Shown here: one piece after another, positions 15,109 to 23,754 of the stretch
Numbering within the stretch: position 1 is the stretch's first letter
Layout of the letters: each line of letters opens with the position of its first letter
Assembly (NCBI RefSeq): GCF_023499215.1
Contig: NZ_JAKHSK010000012.1
Span: 1 to 64,000, forward strand
Reading direction: 5' to 3'
Source of the DNA: Zunongwangia pacifica
GTDB lineage: Bacteria; Bacteroidota; Bacteroidia; Flavobacteriales; Flavobacteriaceae
Length of the DNA stretch: 64,000 bases
The notes under the pieces: generated by a model
What the model saw: the letters and a program-made list of their open reading frames with translations, nothing else
What the model was told of the DNA's origin: nothing
Database searches by the model: none
Made by a program: the position numbers and the translations under genes

Positions 15109-15943
15109 TATGTGAAAAGTTTTGTGGGTTAACTAATTTTTCTAATTGGACTTTTTTTGCTTGATATAAAGCTTGGAGTGGCATCTGAAAACTTGGATGC
15201 TTTCTGTAGAGTTCCATTAATTGACTAACCGATAAGCATTCTTCAATTTGTTGTTTTACCTCTTCTTCCTTAATTGGAGATACACACCATTCAAGGATAC
15301 GTTTTCCTGTAGCTGAGTTAATCATAAATTCAGGTTTACCCGAAAATAGATTAGTTCTGTCTTTGCTTGCTCTGGCAAAATGCTTGGTGTCAATATCAAA
15401 GACAATGGTAAATTCATAAGAAACATCGTTTCTCTGTATAGCCTTCAATCCAACCTTTTCTGGTATATATTTACCATCTTTTTGTTGTAGAACGTAATCT
15501 TGCTTAGTCCTCATTGTTGCTATAACGTGAGTATTACATTGAAGTATTTTATCAATAAATGCCTTTTGTCTTGGAGTTACCTTATTCCAATTACTAAATG
15601 AGTTTCCAGGTAATTTCGAATGAAAATCTAAAAGCTCATCCCATACGTGAGAAATTGAATCTAGTATGATTACATCCATCTCAGCATTTTCACAAACTTC
15701 TATTGCTTGTATAAACTTCTCTGGTGTATAAGGTGGTTGCAATGGTAAAACATTATAGTTACCCAAATGAGCATAAAGGTCTGCTGAACCATTTTCAGTG
15801 TCGATAACAGCAACTTTGGAGAGTTGCTCTTTAGTGAGTCCCTTAGCAAGCAAAAGAGAGCTTAAAGTCTTTCCTGCTCCTGATGAACCTTGCAAAGCCA
15901 TTTTAATTTTGGCTTGTTTTCTTTCGGATTGTCTTAACTGCAT
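15080..15943 (-). CDS. Sak4-like RecA-fold AAA ATPase
   Basis: The 287-residue protein has Walker A G19-S-S-G-A-G-K-T26, VIDTENGSADLY (about 47-58) and Walker B V91-I-I-L-D95-S-I-S-H, the compact RecA-like core of phage Sak4 / AAA_24 ATPases. Phage Sak4 proteins bind single-stranded DNA and help annealing or strand exchange. Here it is followed by DUF3871 with overlapping frames and preceded by the large helicase gene, forming the DNA-processing module of element 1. It suggests phage-like replication or recombination rather than conjugative transfer. Confidence 0.82.
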   Translation of the reverse strand: MQLRQSERKQAKIKMALQGSSGAGKTLSSLLLAKGLTKEQLSKVAVIDTENGSADLYAHLGNYNVLPLQPPYTPEKFIQAIEVCENAEMDVIILDSISHVWDELLDFHSKLPGNSFSNWNKVTPRQKAFIDKILQCNTHVIATMRTKQDYVLQQKDGKYIPEKVGLKAIQRNDVSYEFTIVFDIDTKHFARASKDRTNLFSGKPEFMINSATGKRILEWCVSPIKEEEVKQQIEECLSVSQLMELYRKHPSFQMPLQALYQAKKVQLEKLVNPQNFSHNGNNVNNRA

Positions 15944-16016
15944 AGTATTAAGTATTAAGAGTTAAATATTAATGTGAAGTGTTTAAGATGAATCTGAATT
16001 GATTCGCTATAAAATG

Positions 16017-16046
16017 AAAAGACCCACATAAATGTGAGTCTTTTTG
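16017..16046 (-). terminator. Hairpin terminator after the large helicase gene
   Basis: AAAAGACCCACAT and ATGTGAGTCTTTTT form an imperfect stem around an AA loop with T/A runs on both sides. It lies between the helicase stop and the start of the Sak4-like gene, so it probably separates their transcripts or attenuates read-through. Confidence 0.65.
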
Positions 16047-16054
16047 ATATGGTT

Positions 16055-16111
16055 TAAAAAATCCTATTTTTTCAAATACACTATATATAGAAAAGGAAAA
16101 ATAAGGACTTT
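16055..16111. repeat. 57-bp hairpin repeat, copy 2 (inverted)
   Basis: This is the reverse-complement counterpart of 4019-4075: arms AAAAAATCCTATTTTTTC and GGAAAAATAAGGACTTT around a loop with ACTATATATAG. It touches the stop codon of the large helicase gene. The two copies bracket most of element 1 in opposite orientations. Confidence 0.65.
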
Positions 16112-18545
16112 AAAGTACAACCTCGGGTAAAGGCTTATAGAGTAGATTAGGTATAGAATCATAATTTCTATTTTCTACTTCATAATAAGATATTTTCTTT
16201 CCATCCTTTGATGTCTGTCTAGAAGTTGAATTATAATAAGTTTTGATACATAGTCTATAAAATGATTCAATTGTATCTTTTCTTTTTATAGATTTCTGAA
16301 TTGTATTTTTAAATTGAAATATGTCAGTGCTTAGTAAGGTTTCATTTGCTATTAAATACTCCAGGTCTTCTTTAAAATAGAGGTTTTGAAACTCAATTTT
16401 AAACTCATCAGTGGGAGTTGTTGGTAGCCTATATCTCTCTTTAACTTCGTTTTTGTTTTTTTCAAGAATATCTAACAAAGAATTCCATTTCTTAAAAATT
16501 AGAATACACCTAGCTTCTACTTTGTTTATGCTGTCTTTTTTATTTGGATAATATTTACTGTGATGTAAACAGGAGCTTAGATAGAGTGTAAACATCTTTA
16601 ATTTAGCCTCTCTTGATTTAAAATCCTCAACACCGCCAAAGGTGTAAGCCATCATCATTAATAAAACATTATTGTTTTCTATTGGAGAGGCTTTTTCATT
16701 ATTAATGTATAAATCTGCATTATGATGAAAATCTTTTATGAATTCTAATTTTTCGTAATGAGAAAAGCTATCAAATAGATTAAATTCATGAGAAAGGCTA
16801 TTTATTATTTCAATTTCACTGTCGATTAAATCCTTGGTGTCTGAATATAAATTTTCCCTTTCTAAATTTATTTTAGAACTAGTTTCTATAGTTTTCAATT
16901 TACAGTTGAGAAATTGGTTTGTGATAGCAGCCCAAAAAATATAGGTAGGTAAACTTCCTCCGAAATATTCTTTTGAGAGATATTTTTCTCCTTGTGATAT
17001 CGTAAATATTTCTTTTGTTGGATATAGCAATCTATTTAATCCAGTTCTATTTACATTATTTATATTTTCCAAAGCCTCTTTAGATTCACTAATTAATTTT
17101 TTATAAGTGTTATCTAATACGTTCTTCTGTTTGTTTAGATTCGTGTAATCAACGTGTTTGTGATAATCTTTTTTGTAGGTTGTAAATATAGATTGTATTC
17201 TTTCTTTTATATCATCGTTGTATGGTAGAGATTCCTTATTTAATATTTCTGGATTAGGAGAAAAAATGTGGATGTCTCCTTCTTTTCTTTGCCTCGCTAG
17301 TGCTTGTATTATGGTGTTAGCTCCATTAGTAAAGACACCCTTGTTATTAACGTAATCAAGTCCTAATTCCCTAGGTAATAATATGATGAGATTGTGGTCT
17401 TTTTCTTTTATGTTAATTCCAGTGCTAAAATTAGTTCCAATGTTAATGATATTAGAATGGCTGTTATATTTTTTGTTGGCTGTAGGATTAAATGGATTTG
17501 AGTAGCATTTATTTATTCTATGTATATGCGGTTTAAGTAATTCTGGAATGTTTTTTACTTTAGAAATATCTTTCTTCTTTGGGTTAGTCAATTTTTCAGC
17601 TAAAGTTTTAGAATAGACTAGGATATCGAATGGGCTACTTTTTTCTAATAGGCTTTCTACTAAGTGAGTAAAACTAGAGTCTCTTTCCAGCTTTGGACTA
17701 GAATAGAAATTAATGTGTAAGTTGCTTTGTTTTTCAGGGCAAGGAATCCTTTCTGACTCGATGATAAATATTTTTTTATCTGTGAATTCAGAAATATACT
17801 TTATTACCTCTTTGGATGCTTCATTAAAAGTAGCACTAATGATATAGCTTTTGTGTATTAATCCATGATATTTCCAGAGATTGACAATTAGATGTTCCTT
17901 AAAATTATGGATGCTGTCATGTATCTCATCAAATAGCCAAATGATTTTTTTGTTATCATTTTTGGCATGATTTCTCAGAGTATTAAAATATTCATTTCTT
18001 AATTTGGCTGTAAATAAATTATCTTCTCCAGGGTTTTCTAATAATGCATTGGTAGTAATTACATGGACTTTGTAGTTAGGTATTCTTTTAGAAATAGGAA
18101 TCATTTCTTCGTCACTTGTAAAGCCCCATTCACTTTTTTTATTTGATTTGCTGTCTGGTTTTTTATGATGTTCTGTGTAGTTGAGTAGGTTAAATATTTT
18201 TTCTTTTGGAACGTAAGAACTACACTCATCAACGTATTGCTCAATAAGACTGTTGTAAGGAACGGCAATAATAACAACATAGTCTGATAGTTTAGAATAT
18301 TTGCCGATAACATTTAAAATAGCTCTTGTTTTACCTTGGCCAACACCGGCATTGATTATAGTAGTGTTTTTATTTTCCAGGTCTGCTTCTAATATTGGTG
18401 ATAGAGAAGCCTTGATAAAACCCTTTTTGTCTGGGGTAATTATTTGTTTTGGAGGTACATTGTAATATTCTTTGTCAAAATCTTTTGGGTTAATTTCTTT
18501 GAACTCTATTGGGATTCCTTCTATGGGAATATCTTTTATTATCAT
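16110..18545 (-). CDS. Large SF2-type DEAD/DEAH helicase
   Basis: The 811-residue protein shows Walker A A66-G-V-G-Q-G-K-T73, motif Ia VVIIAVPYNSLIEQY (about 90-104), motif II D206-E-I-H209, motif III S-A-T-F (about 238-241) and a motif VI-like IIQALARQRKEGD (about 410-422). The C-terminal ~350 residues are helical and unassigned, perhaps a primase-associated or DNA-binding part. The layout recalls origin-binding or replication helicases of phages and satellites. It is transcribed leftwards just behind the integrase gene (47-base gap) and is probably a core replication gene of element 1. Confidence 0.75.
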   Translation of the reverse strand: MIIKDIPIEGIPIEFKEINPKDFDKEYYNVPPKQIITPDKKGFIKASLSPILEADLENKNTTIINAGVGQGKTRAILNVIGKYSKLSDYVVIIAVPYNSLIEQYVDECSSYVPKEKIFNLLNYTEHHKKPDSKSNKKSEWGFTSDEEMIPISKRIPNYKVHVITTNALLENPGEDNLFTAKLRNEYFNTLRNHAKNDNKKIIWLFDEIHDSIHNFKEHLIVNLWKYHGLIHKSYIISATFNEASKEVIKYISEFTDKKIFIIESERIPCPEKQSNLHINFYSSPKLERDSSFTHLVESLLEKSSPFDILVYSKTLAEKLTNPKKKDISKVKNIPELLKPHIHRINKCYSNPFNPTANKKYNSHSNIINIGTNFSTGINIKEKDHNLIILLPRELGLDYVNNKGVFTNGANTIIQALARQRKEGDIHIFSPNPEILNKESLPYNDDIKERIQSIFTTYKKDYHKHVDYTNLNKQKNVLDNTYKKLISESKEALENINNVNRTGLNRLLYPTKEIFTISQGEKYLSKEYFGGSLPTYIFWAAITNQFLNCKLKTIETSSKINLERENLYSDTKDLIDSEIEIINSLSHEFNLFDSFSHYEKLEFIKDFHHNADLYINNEKASPIENNNVLLMMMAYTFGGVEDFKSREAKLKMFTLYLSSCLHHSKYYPNKKDSINKVEARCILIFKKWNSLLDILEKNKNEVKERYRLPTTPTDEFKIEFQNLYFKEDLEYLIANETLLSTDIFQFKNTIQKSIKRKDTIESFYRLCIKTYYNSTSRQTSKDGKKISYYEVENRNYDSIPNLLYKPLPEVVL

Positions 18546-18592
18546 CGTGAAAATTTAACTGTGCTATAAAATTATTATAACACAGTTACTAA

Positions 18593-19804
18593 TCACCTCT
18601 TTTTATTCAATTTTTTATTGAGTTTGCTCATTTGAGAGCTTACCCTTTGCTGAACAACCTTTGCGTAATGTCTCTGAGTTATGGTGATACTAGAGTGTCC
18701 TAGTAGCTCTGAAACAATTTCTATAGGAATATTGTTGTAGAGTAGAACAGTGGTAGCAAATGTTTTTCTAGCAATATGATGAGTGAGCCTTTTTTTTATA
18801 TTCACTACAACAGCAATCTCTTTTAAGTAGGAATTGAACTTTTGATTACTTATAATGGGGAGAAGTTGTTCCTCATTTTTGTATTTATCTATAATTTTAG
18901 CGGCTTTAGGAAGTAGAGGAATAGAAACTGCTGACTTAGTTTTTTGTCTCATCATTTGAATCCATATGCCTCCATCAAAGCCCTTTACTAAATGCTCTTC
19001 TTTTAGGGAAGCCATTTCTTGATAGGCAAGACCTGTGTAACAACAGAAGATGAACATATCTTTTACCTGATTAAGTCTATCTTGTTTAAAAGTGTGTTGT
19101 TCTAGCTTTTGTAGTTCTTTGTGGTTAAGATACACTACAATATTGTCATGCTTTTTTGGCTTATAGAGAATGAACGGGTCTCTTTTTAAATATCCTTGAG
19201 CAATGGATAGCTTAATAATCTTTCTTACACGTTGTATACTCTTGTTAATAGTAATTTGTTTTTGATTCCTTTGAGATTTCAGATAGAAATCAAACTCACT
19301 AAGAAAGTTTGGAGTAATAGATTCTAGTAGAATATCATTTTTCTTGTATTGGAATTTTAAAAAACGAGAAATGTGATTTTTGGCTTCTTTGAATTTAGTG
19401 TAGGTAGATTTTGTGTATTCAATGCCAATGAGTTTTTCCATTCTTTCATTATGGAGAGAGAACACTTCAAGTAAAGTTTTGTTAGCCTTTATATTTTTCC
19501 CTGTGTACTGTAGATAAATATCATCTACATCAAAATTTTCTTGGTTGACATTGAGCAATAAAAAAGCCTGGTTAATTTTATTCTTAATCAGGCTTAGTTG
19601 TGAGTTGTATACAGATTCGTTCTTCTCTGGTTTTAGTACTTTCTGTTTTTCATTATTCCAATAATCAGGGTGTACTTTAACACCTGTAGAGAACTGTTTT
19701 CTTTTCTTATTATATGTGATTCTACAGAAAATGGGTGCCTCGCTATTCTTTTTTGTTCTGTTTAAGGCTATGATAAATCGTATGTGTAAAGTGAATTTTT
19801 CCAT
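18593..19804 (-). CDS. Tyrosine integrase of element 1
   Basis: I take the ATG at 19804 as start (404 aa, MEKFTLHIRF); an in-frame ATG at 19873 would add 23 residues without family resemblance and run through repeat sequences. Order: arm-binding N-terminus (FIIALNRTKKNSEAPIFCRITYN), SAM-like core-binding domain, then the catalytic domain with H-x-x-R in HHIARKTFATT, LGHSSI and the nucleophile Tyr in RHY. The first catalytic Arg region reads TGLAYQEM, so the usual Arg I is replaced by Ala. Many Bacteroidota conjugative transposon integrases of the IntDOT type also lack Arg I. It lies about 190 bases from the tRNA-derived core at 19995 and should catalyse insertion at the tRNA-fMet gene. Confidence 0.9.
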   Translation of the reverse strand: MEKFTLHIRFIIALNRTKKNSEAPIFCRITYNKKRKQFSTGVKVHPDYWNNEKQKVLKPEKNESVYNSQLSLIKNKINQAFLLLNVNQENFDVDDIYLQYTGKNIKANKTLLEVFSLHNERMEKLIGIEYTKSTYTKFKEAKNHISRFLKFQYKKNDILLESITPNFLSEFDFYLKSQRNQKQITINKSIQRVRKIIKLSIAQGYLKRDPFILYKPKKHDNIVVYLNHKELQKLEQHTFKQDRLNQVKDMFIFCCYTGLAYQEMASLKEEHLVKGFDGGIWIQMMRQKTKSAVSIPLLPKAAKIIDKYKNEEQLLPIISNQKFNSYLKEIAVVVNIKKRLTHHIARKTFATTVLLYNNIPIEIVSELLGHSSITITQRHYAKVVQQRVSSQMSKLNKKLNKKR

Positions 19805-19825
19805 TGATTTCGAGTGTGTTAGTGT

Positions 19826-19862
19826 GTTGAAAATTGATGCCTCGAAGTTGAAAATTGATACC
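19826..19862. repeat. Direct repeats upstream of integrase 1
   Basis: GTTGAAAATTGATGCC (19826-19841) and GTTGAAAATTGATACC (19847-19862) are 21 bases apart, two helical turns, each near a CCTCGAA word. The spacing and position between the integrase start and the attachment core suggest integrase arm-type sites or sites for a regulator of the integrase. Confidence 0.5.
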
Positions 19863-19965
19863 TTAAAGTGCACCTCGAAAACTAATATTTAATATTATCC
19901 AGGTTTTTTAAATAATCAACTAAAAAACCTAATCCTCTAAAAATCTTCAATTTACTCCAAAAAAA

Positions 19966-19991
19966 AAGAGTAACCATTGCTGATTACTCTT
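19966..19991 (-). terminator. Element 1 terminator beside its tRNA-like core
   Basis: AAGAGTAA pairs with TTACTCTT across a ten-base loop; reading leftwards it is followed by a long T run. It is unrelated in sequence to the native tRNA terminator but sits at the same distance from the core. Before element 2 inserted, it would have ended the reconstituted tRNA transcript. Confidence 0.75.
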
Positions 19992-19994
19992 ACT

Positions 19995-20038
19995 TAGTAG
20001 CGGGAACTGGACTCGAACCAGTGACCTTCGGGTTATGA
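19995..20038 (-). repeat. Attachment site core, middle (element 1/element 2 junction)
   Basis: The same 44 bases as at 1088-1131 and 56862-56905. It is flanked on the left by element 1's own terminator and on the right by element 2 sequence. It proves that two separate elements share the insertion site. Each integrase gene lies within 200 bases of this copy. Confidence 0.92.
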
Positions 20039-20141
20039 GTGTTTTTCCATACTGCAACAACAATAAACAAAAACATTGATTTTCATTGTTTTAATTAAAT
20101 TTAAATAGTATTTACAATCAAATAATATCAATTAAATACAC

Positions 20142-20165
20142 AAAATGTTGTACCTATGTTGTACC
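20142..20165 (+). repeat. Left copy of tandem ATGTTGTACC end repeat
   Basis: Two successive ATGTTGTACC units (joined by a T) lie 104 bases inside the middle attachment core. A 24-base identical, same-orientation copy is at 56791-56814, 47 bases inside the right core. Subterminal repeats at both ends of the element are best explained as integrase-2 arm-type sites. Confidence 0.7.
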
Positions 20166-20201
20166 TGTTTTTATTATCTTTATAATCTAAAAACATTTAC
20201 T

Positions 20202-21410
20202 ATGGCAACCGTTAAGGCAGTACTCCGAAAAAAAAGGAATCCTGAAGGTCAGTATCCAATCGCTGTCAGAATTACAAAAGATAGAAAAAGCTCTTACATA
20301 GGAACTGGTCAATATATTGAAGAAAAATATTGGGACGAGAAAAATAGATGCGTTAGGAAATCTCATCCTAACGCGAATATCATTAATAACTTTTTACTTA
20401 CTAAAGTTGCCGAAGCAAATAAAAAGGTTTTAGAAGCTGAAAATAATTCTGATTACCAAACAGTAAAAACGATCAAGAAAAATATTATGCAGAACAAAAA
20501 AGTCAACTTTTTTGTAGTTGCAGATATGCATCTGAAAAACCTAAAGGACAGAGAAAAACATCATCAATACGATACCGAGCTTGGTCGTCTTAAAAAATTT
20601 AAGAGTTTTCTAAAAAAAAACGAGTTATCGTTTAATGAACTTAATGTACCCCTTCTCAGGAAATTTGAAACACATTTACTCCACAATAAAAAACGCTCGC
20701 CAAGAACAGTTGTAAATTATTTGATCTTAATAAGAACTATTTATAACCTCGCCATATCTGAATCTCTAGTTGATCGAGGAAGATACCCTTTTGGAAAAGG
20801 GAAAATACAGATACGAATTCCTGAATCACAAAAAATTGGACTAAACCGCAAAGAAATTATGAAATTAGAGAGCAGTACAGATTTGACAGAGGCTCAGCAA
20901 AAAGCAGTTGATATATGGCTCATTAGTTTTTATTTTGCTGGTATAAGAGTAGGTGATGTTTTGAAACTAAAATGGTCTGATTTTTATGATGGTAGATTAA
21001 GATACCGGATGAATAAAAACAGTAAGCTTGTAACGCTAAAAACACCTGATAAGGCTATTTCAATTTTTAAAAAATATCGACAAAACAGTTCATTAAATAA
21101 TGATTTAATTTTCGATTATTTAACAGGAACAGATTTGAATGACACTCAAAAGGTTTCTATACGAACACAAACTGTAACTCGAAACCTGAATAGACATTTG
21201 AAAAAAGTTGCTAATAAACTAGGCATTACCAAAAGAATGAGTATGCATATTGCTAGACATAGTTTTGGAAATATTTCAGGTGATAAAATTCCAATTCAGA
21301 TGCTTCAGAAACTTTATCGCCATTCTTCGGTTACCACTACGATAAATTATCAAGCTAACTTTATTCACAAAGATGCGGATGAGGCACTAGATAGTGTAAT
21401 TAATTTTTAA
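20202..21410 (+). CDS. Tyrosine integrase of element 2
   Basis: The start is set at the ATG at 20202 (402 aa, MATVKAVLRKKRNPEG), which begins the arm-DNA-binding domain; an upstream start at 20145 would read through the end repeat. The SAM-like domain (about 100-200) is followed by the catalytic domain with Arg I in GIRVGDVLKLKW, H-x-x-R in HIARHSFGN, a LYRHSSV block and Tyr in TTINYQ. Unlike integrase 1, Arg I is retained, and the two proteins are only distantly similar. It lies next to the middle core and should drive insertion and excision of element 2. Confidence 0.92.
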   Translation: MATVKAVLRKKRNPEGQYPIAVRITKDRKSSYIGTGQYIEEKYWDEKNRCVRKSHPNANIINNFLLTKVAEANKKVLEAENNSDYQTVKTIKKNIMQNKKVNFFVVADMHLKNLKDREKHHQYDTELGRLKKFKSFLKKNELSFNELNVPLLRKFETHLLHNKKRSPRTVVNYLILIRTIYNLAISESLVDRGRYPFGKGKIQIRIPESQKIGLNRKEIMKLESSTDLTEAQQKAVDIWLISFYFAGIRVGDVLKLKWSDFYDGRLRYRMNKNSKLVTLKTPDKAISIFKKYRQNSSLNNDLIFDYLTGTDLNDTQKVSIRTQTVTRNLNRHLKKVANKLGITKRMSMHIARHSFGNISGDKIPIQMLQKLYRHSSVTTTINYQANFIHKDADEALDSVINF

Positions 21411-21439
21411 CTCATCAACTGTATGAAAAAAAGAATTCT

Positions 21440-22036
21440 ATGAAAAACGAATGCTGTAATATAAACGAAATTGTACAAGAATTTTATGAATTCTTGAAAG
21501 CTTATATCATAAAGAAAACAAACGATATAAACCTTGCTGAAGATATTGTTCAAGAGGTGATGCTCAAATTGGTAGAGTCTCATAAAAAAAACATAGAAGT
21601 TAATAATATCAAAGCTTGGTTGTTTCAAGTAACTCGCAATACCATTGCGGACTATTATAAGGACTATTATAATAAAAACAAAATTGAATTTAATTTTAAT
21701 GAAGATTGGAAAGAACATAGTATTTCCAGTGAAAATATTTCTTCCATTTTAGAGTCTGATTTTATCATCCCTATGATTGGTTTGCTGCCAGAAAAATATG
21801 CGAAGCCATTACATCTAAGCGATATTGAAAATATCCCTCAAAAAGAGATTGCTCTACAACTTAACCTTGGTTTATCCGCAACAAAAATGAGAATACAGCG
21901 AGGTAGAGAAAAATTAAAATCCCTATTTATAGAATGTTGTGATATTCAATATGACAAATCAGGTAATTTTTCGTCGTGCACAATAAAACCTCACTGTACA
22001 CCATTACAAGAAATAGAAAAAAAAATAACTAATTAA
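21440..22036 (+). CDS. sigZ: RNA polymerase sigma factor SigZ
   Basis: A 198-residue ECF sigma factor. Region 2 is LAEDIVQEVMLKLVES (about 31-46) with NIKAWLFQVTRNTIADYYKDYY (about 53-74). Region 4 is ENIPQKEIALQLNLGLSATKMRIQRGREKLK (about 133-163). The C-terminal Cys-rich tail (CCDIQYD...SCTIKPHC) is typical of SigZ and may sense metal or thiol state. It heads a plus-strand cluster of a thioredoxin-like protein, a permease, MerT/MerP-like genes and ArsO, and probably drives their expression. No anti-sigma gene is visible nearby. Confidence 0.88.
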   Translation: MKNECCNINEIVQEFYEFLKAYIIKKTNDINLAEDIVQEVMLKLVESHKKNIEVNNIKAWLFQVTRNTIADYYKDYYNKNKIEFNFNEDWKEHSISSENISSILESDFIIPMIGLLPEKYAKPLHLSDIENIPQKEIALQLNLGLSATKMRIQRGREKLKSLFIECCDIQYDKSGNFSSCTIKPHCTPLQEIEKKITN

Positions 22037-22160
22037 CCATTGATACATAGTTGGTTATGAGTAATCTCTCAAAAAAATACTTTTTTTTGTTCCTAAAAAT
22101 GTGTCTTTTTTAAAAGATTTCAGACTTCGTAATAAAGTTTAATAATTAAAAACATTTATT

Positions 22161-22406
22161 ATGAACACTGAAGTTAAAATTTTACACTCTTCTTGTTGTG
22201 CAAAAGGTTCCCCTATTAAGGAACAATTAGAAAAATTAGCACAAGAAAACAATCTGTCAATTACTATTGAGGAACTCTCAGAAATGCAAGACACTATGGT
22301 CTATGGTACAATGTCTTTTCCTTCATTAGTAATTAACGGTAAGGTTCACGCTTATAAATCATTTAATTCTGATGCAGAACTTCTTGCAGCACTAAAAGCA
22401 GCATAA
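22161..22406 (+). CDS. Small thioredoxin-fold protein with CC motif
   Basis: An 81-residue thioredoxin-like protein of the redox-active disulfide type. The active site has adjacent C12-C13 (SSCCAKGSP) rather than CxxC, and the cis-proline segment is MSFPSLVINGKV (about 53-64). It ends one base before the permease start, so the two are co-translated. Proteins of this type often accompany ArsP-like permeases and may keep the metalloid or transporter cysteines reduced. The start follows a 124-base gap with an AT-rich promoter-like region. Confidence 0.82.
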   Translation: MNTEVKILHSSCCAKGSPIKEQLEKLAQENNLSITIEELSEMQDTMVYGTMSFPSLVINGKVHAYKSFNSDAELLAALKAA

Positions 22407-22407
22407 T

Positions 22408-23382
22408 ATGGAGAAGTTGACAGAATTATTATCTAGTTTTTCAGACTATATAGTGTTTGAATTATTAGGTTTAGACCAATCAGGGCTGTTTGCAACAGCC
22501 CTTCAATACTTTATTGCCACGTTTATTTTAATAGCTTTTTTGGTTGTGATAGTAACCTACGTTATGGGTATCATCACCAGTTATTTACCAATGGATAAAA
22601 TACGTGACTATTTAGAACGCAATAAAAAATCAGGTTTAGGAAACATATTAGCCTCTTTGTTGGGAGCTATTACCCCTTTTTGTTCGTGCTCATCAATTCC
22701 ATTATTTGTAGGAATGATGCAAGCTAGAATTCCATTGGGTATTGCATTATCTTTCTTAATAACCTCACCTTTAGTAAACGAAATAGCTATTGTATTATTT
22801 TGGGTGTCTTATGGTTGGAAGGTTACTGTAATTTATATTTTATCTGGTATTGTTTTAGGTGTTATAGGTGGGATTATTCTTGATAAAATGGGAATGTCAG
22901 CTCATATTGCAGAATGGTTAAAACAATTGCATTCTAAAACTGAAAAAACTATTGAAGATAAAAGGTCTTTAAAACAGAAGTTTCCAGAAATACATAAAGA
23001 AGCCTTAAGTACATTAAAAAAATTAGTGCCATACATCTTTATTGGTATTGGAATAGGTTCTTTTATTCACGGTTATGTGCCTCAATCCTTTTTTGAAGAA
23101 TATATTTCAGAAAGTAACCTTTTTGCTGTACCTATTGCAGTGATTATGGGAATTCCACTTTATATTGATGCTGTAGGTGTATTGCCAGTGGTAGAAACTT
23201 TGGTGGATAAAGGTGTACCATTAGGTACGGCTATTGCCTTTATGATGGGATCTATTGGTTTATCGCTTCCCGAAGCTTTACTCTTGAAAAAAGTGATGCA
23301 AAAAAAACTAATCATTGCTTTCTTTTCAGTCATCGGAATAGGAATGATTATCTCAGGTTATGTTTTTAATTTAATATTTTAA
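22408..23382 (+). CDS. ArsP-like permease (UPF0718/DUF318)
   Basis: The 324-residue integral membrane protein has about eight hydrophobic segments. The conserved cytoplasmic motif P90-F-C92-S-C94-S-S-I-P (about 90-98) is the metalloid-binding Cys pair of the ArsP/DUF318 family. A basic cytosolic loop at about 165-205 divides the halves. ArsP proteins export trivalent organoarsenicals; other family members have unknown substrates. Context with ArsO downstream, and an acr3 operon elsewhere in the element, supports a metalloid role. I do not assign the symbol arsP because substrate cannot be read from sequence. Confidence 0.82.
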   Translation: MEKLTELLSSFSDYIVFELLGLDQSGLFATALQYFIATFILIAFLVVIVTYVMGIITSYLPMDKIRDYLERNKKSGLGNILASLLGAITPFCSCSSIPLFVGMMQARIPLGIALSFLITSPLVNEIAIVLFWVSYGWKVTVIYILSGIVLGVIGGIILDKMGMSAHIAEWLKQLHSKTEKTIEDKRSLKQKFPEIHKEALSTLKKLVPYIFIGIGIGSFIHGYVPQSFFEEYISESNLFAVPIAVIMGIPLYIDAVGVLPVVETLVDKGVPLGTAIAFMMGSIGLSLPEALLLKKVMQKKLIIAFFSVIGIGMIISGYVFNLIF

Positions 23383-23385
23383 TTT

Positions 23386-23741
23386 ATGAAATCAATTTTA
23401 TCATCCATAAGTGCTGTATTTGTAGCATTAGTCGCTTGCACTTGTTGTGTTGTCCATTAATGGCTTTTGCAGGAATGTTAGGAGCAATTGTTTCTCAATT
23501 GGTATGGCTAGCAACAATAAAACCGTATCTTATAGCATTCAGTTTAATAGCAGTTTCTTACAATTTATATAGAGCATATTTTCCTAAAAAAGAACAAGCT
23601 TGCTGCACCATAGAAAGTCAAGAGACAATAAGTAAACTAGATACTAAACAAAAGAAATCATTATCATTTCTACAATCAAAAACGTTTTTATGGTGCATTG
23701 CCATTATAACATTAATCATATTAATTCTACCATATATTTAA
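23386..23741 (+). pseudogene. MerT-like transporter gene with frameshift
   Basis: The ATG at 23386 gives a signal-like start and ends ...C-T-C-C-V-V-H at a TAA (23458-23460). The rest continues in another frame as ...C-C-P-L-M-A-F-A-G-M-L to 23741. A single missing G around 23450 (restoring C-T-C-C-V-G-P-L-M-A) would rebuild one ~118-residue protein with three membrane segments and paired cysteines. That is the outline of mercuric/metal-ion transporter MerT. Either a real frameshift or a base-call error explains it. The neighbouring MerP-like gene lacks a normal start, which favours genuine decay. Confidence 0.7.
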
Positions 23742-23754
23742 AAATTTAATAATT

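Larger units (their letters stand above)
1132..19994. mobile_element. Integrative element 1 (non-conjugative, defence cargo)
   Basis: The region is bounded by identical 44-base tRNA-derived cores. It carries a tyrosine integrase next to the right core, RadC, XRE regulators, DUF3127, DUF3871, a Sak4-like ATPase and a large helicase, but no relaxase or type IV secretion gene. The middle (5476-13694) is a defence-like cargo cluster on the plus strand, while most backbone genes are on the minus strand. The recombination-type ATPase and helicase suggest either a phage-satellite-like or a helper-mobilised element; that is inference. Whether it still excises is unknown. Confidence 0.85.
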
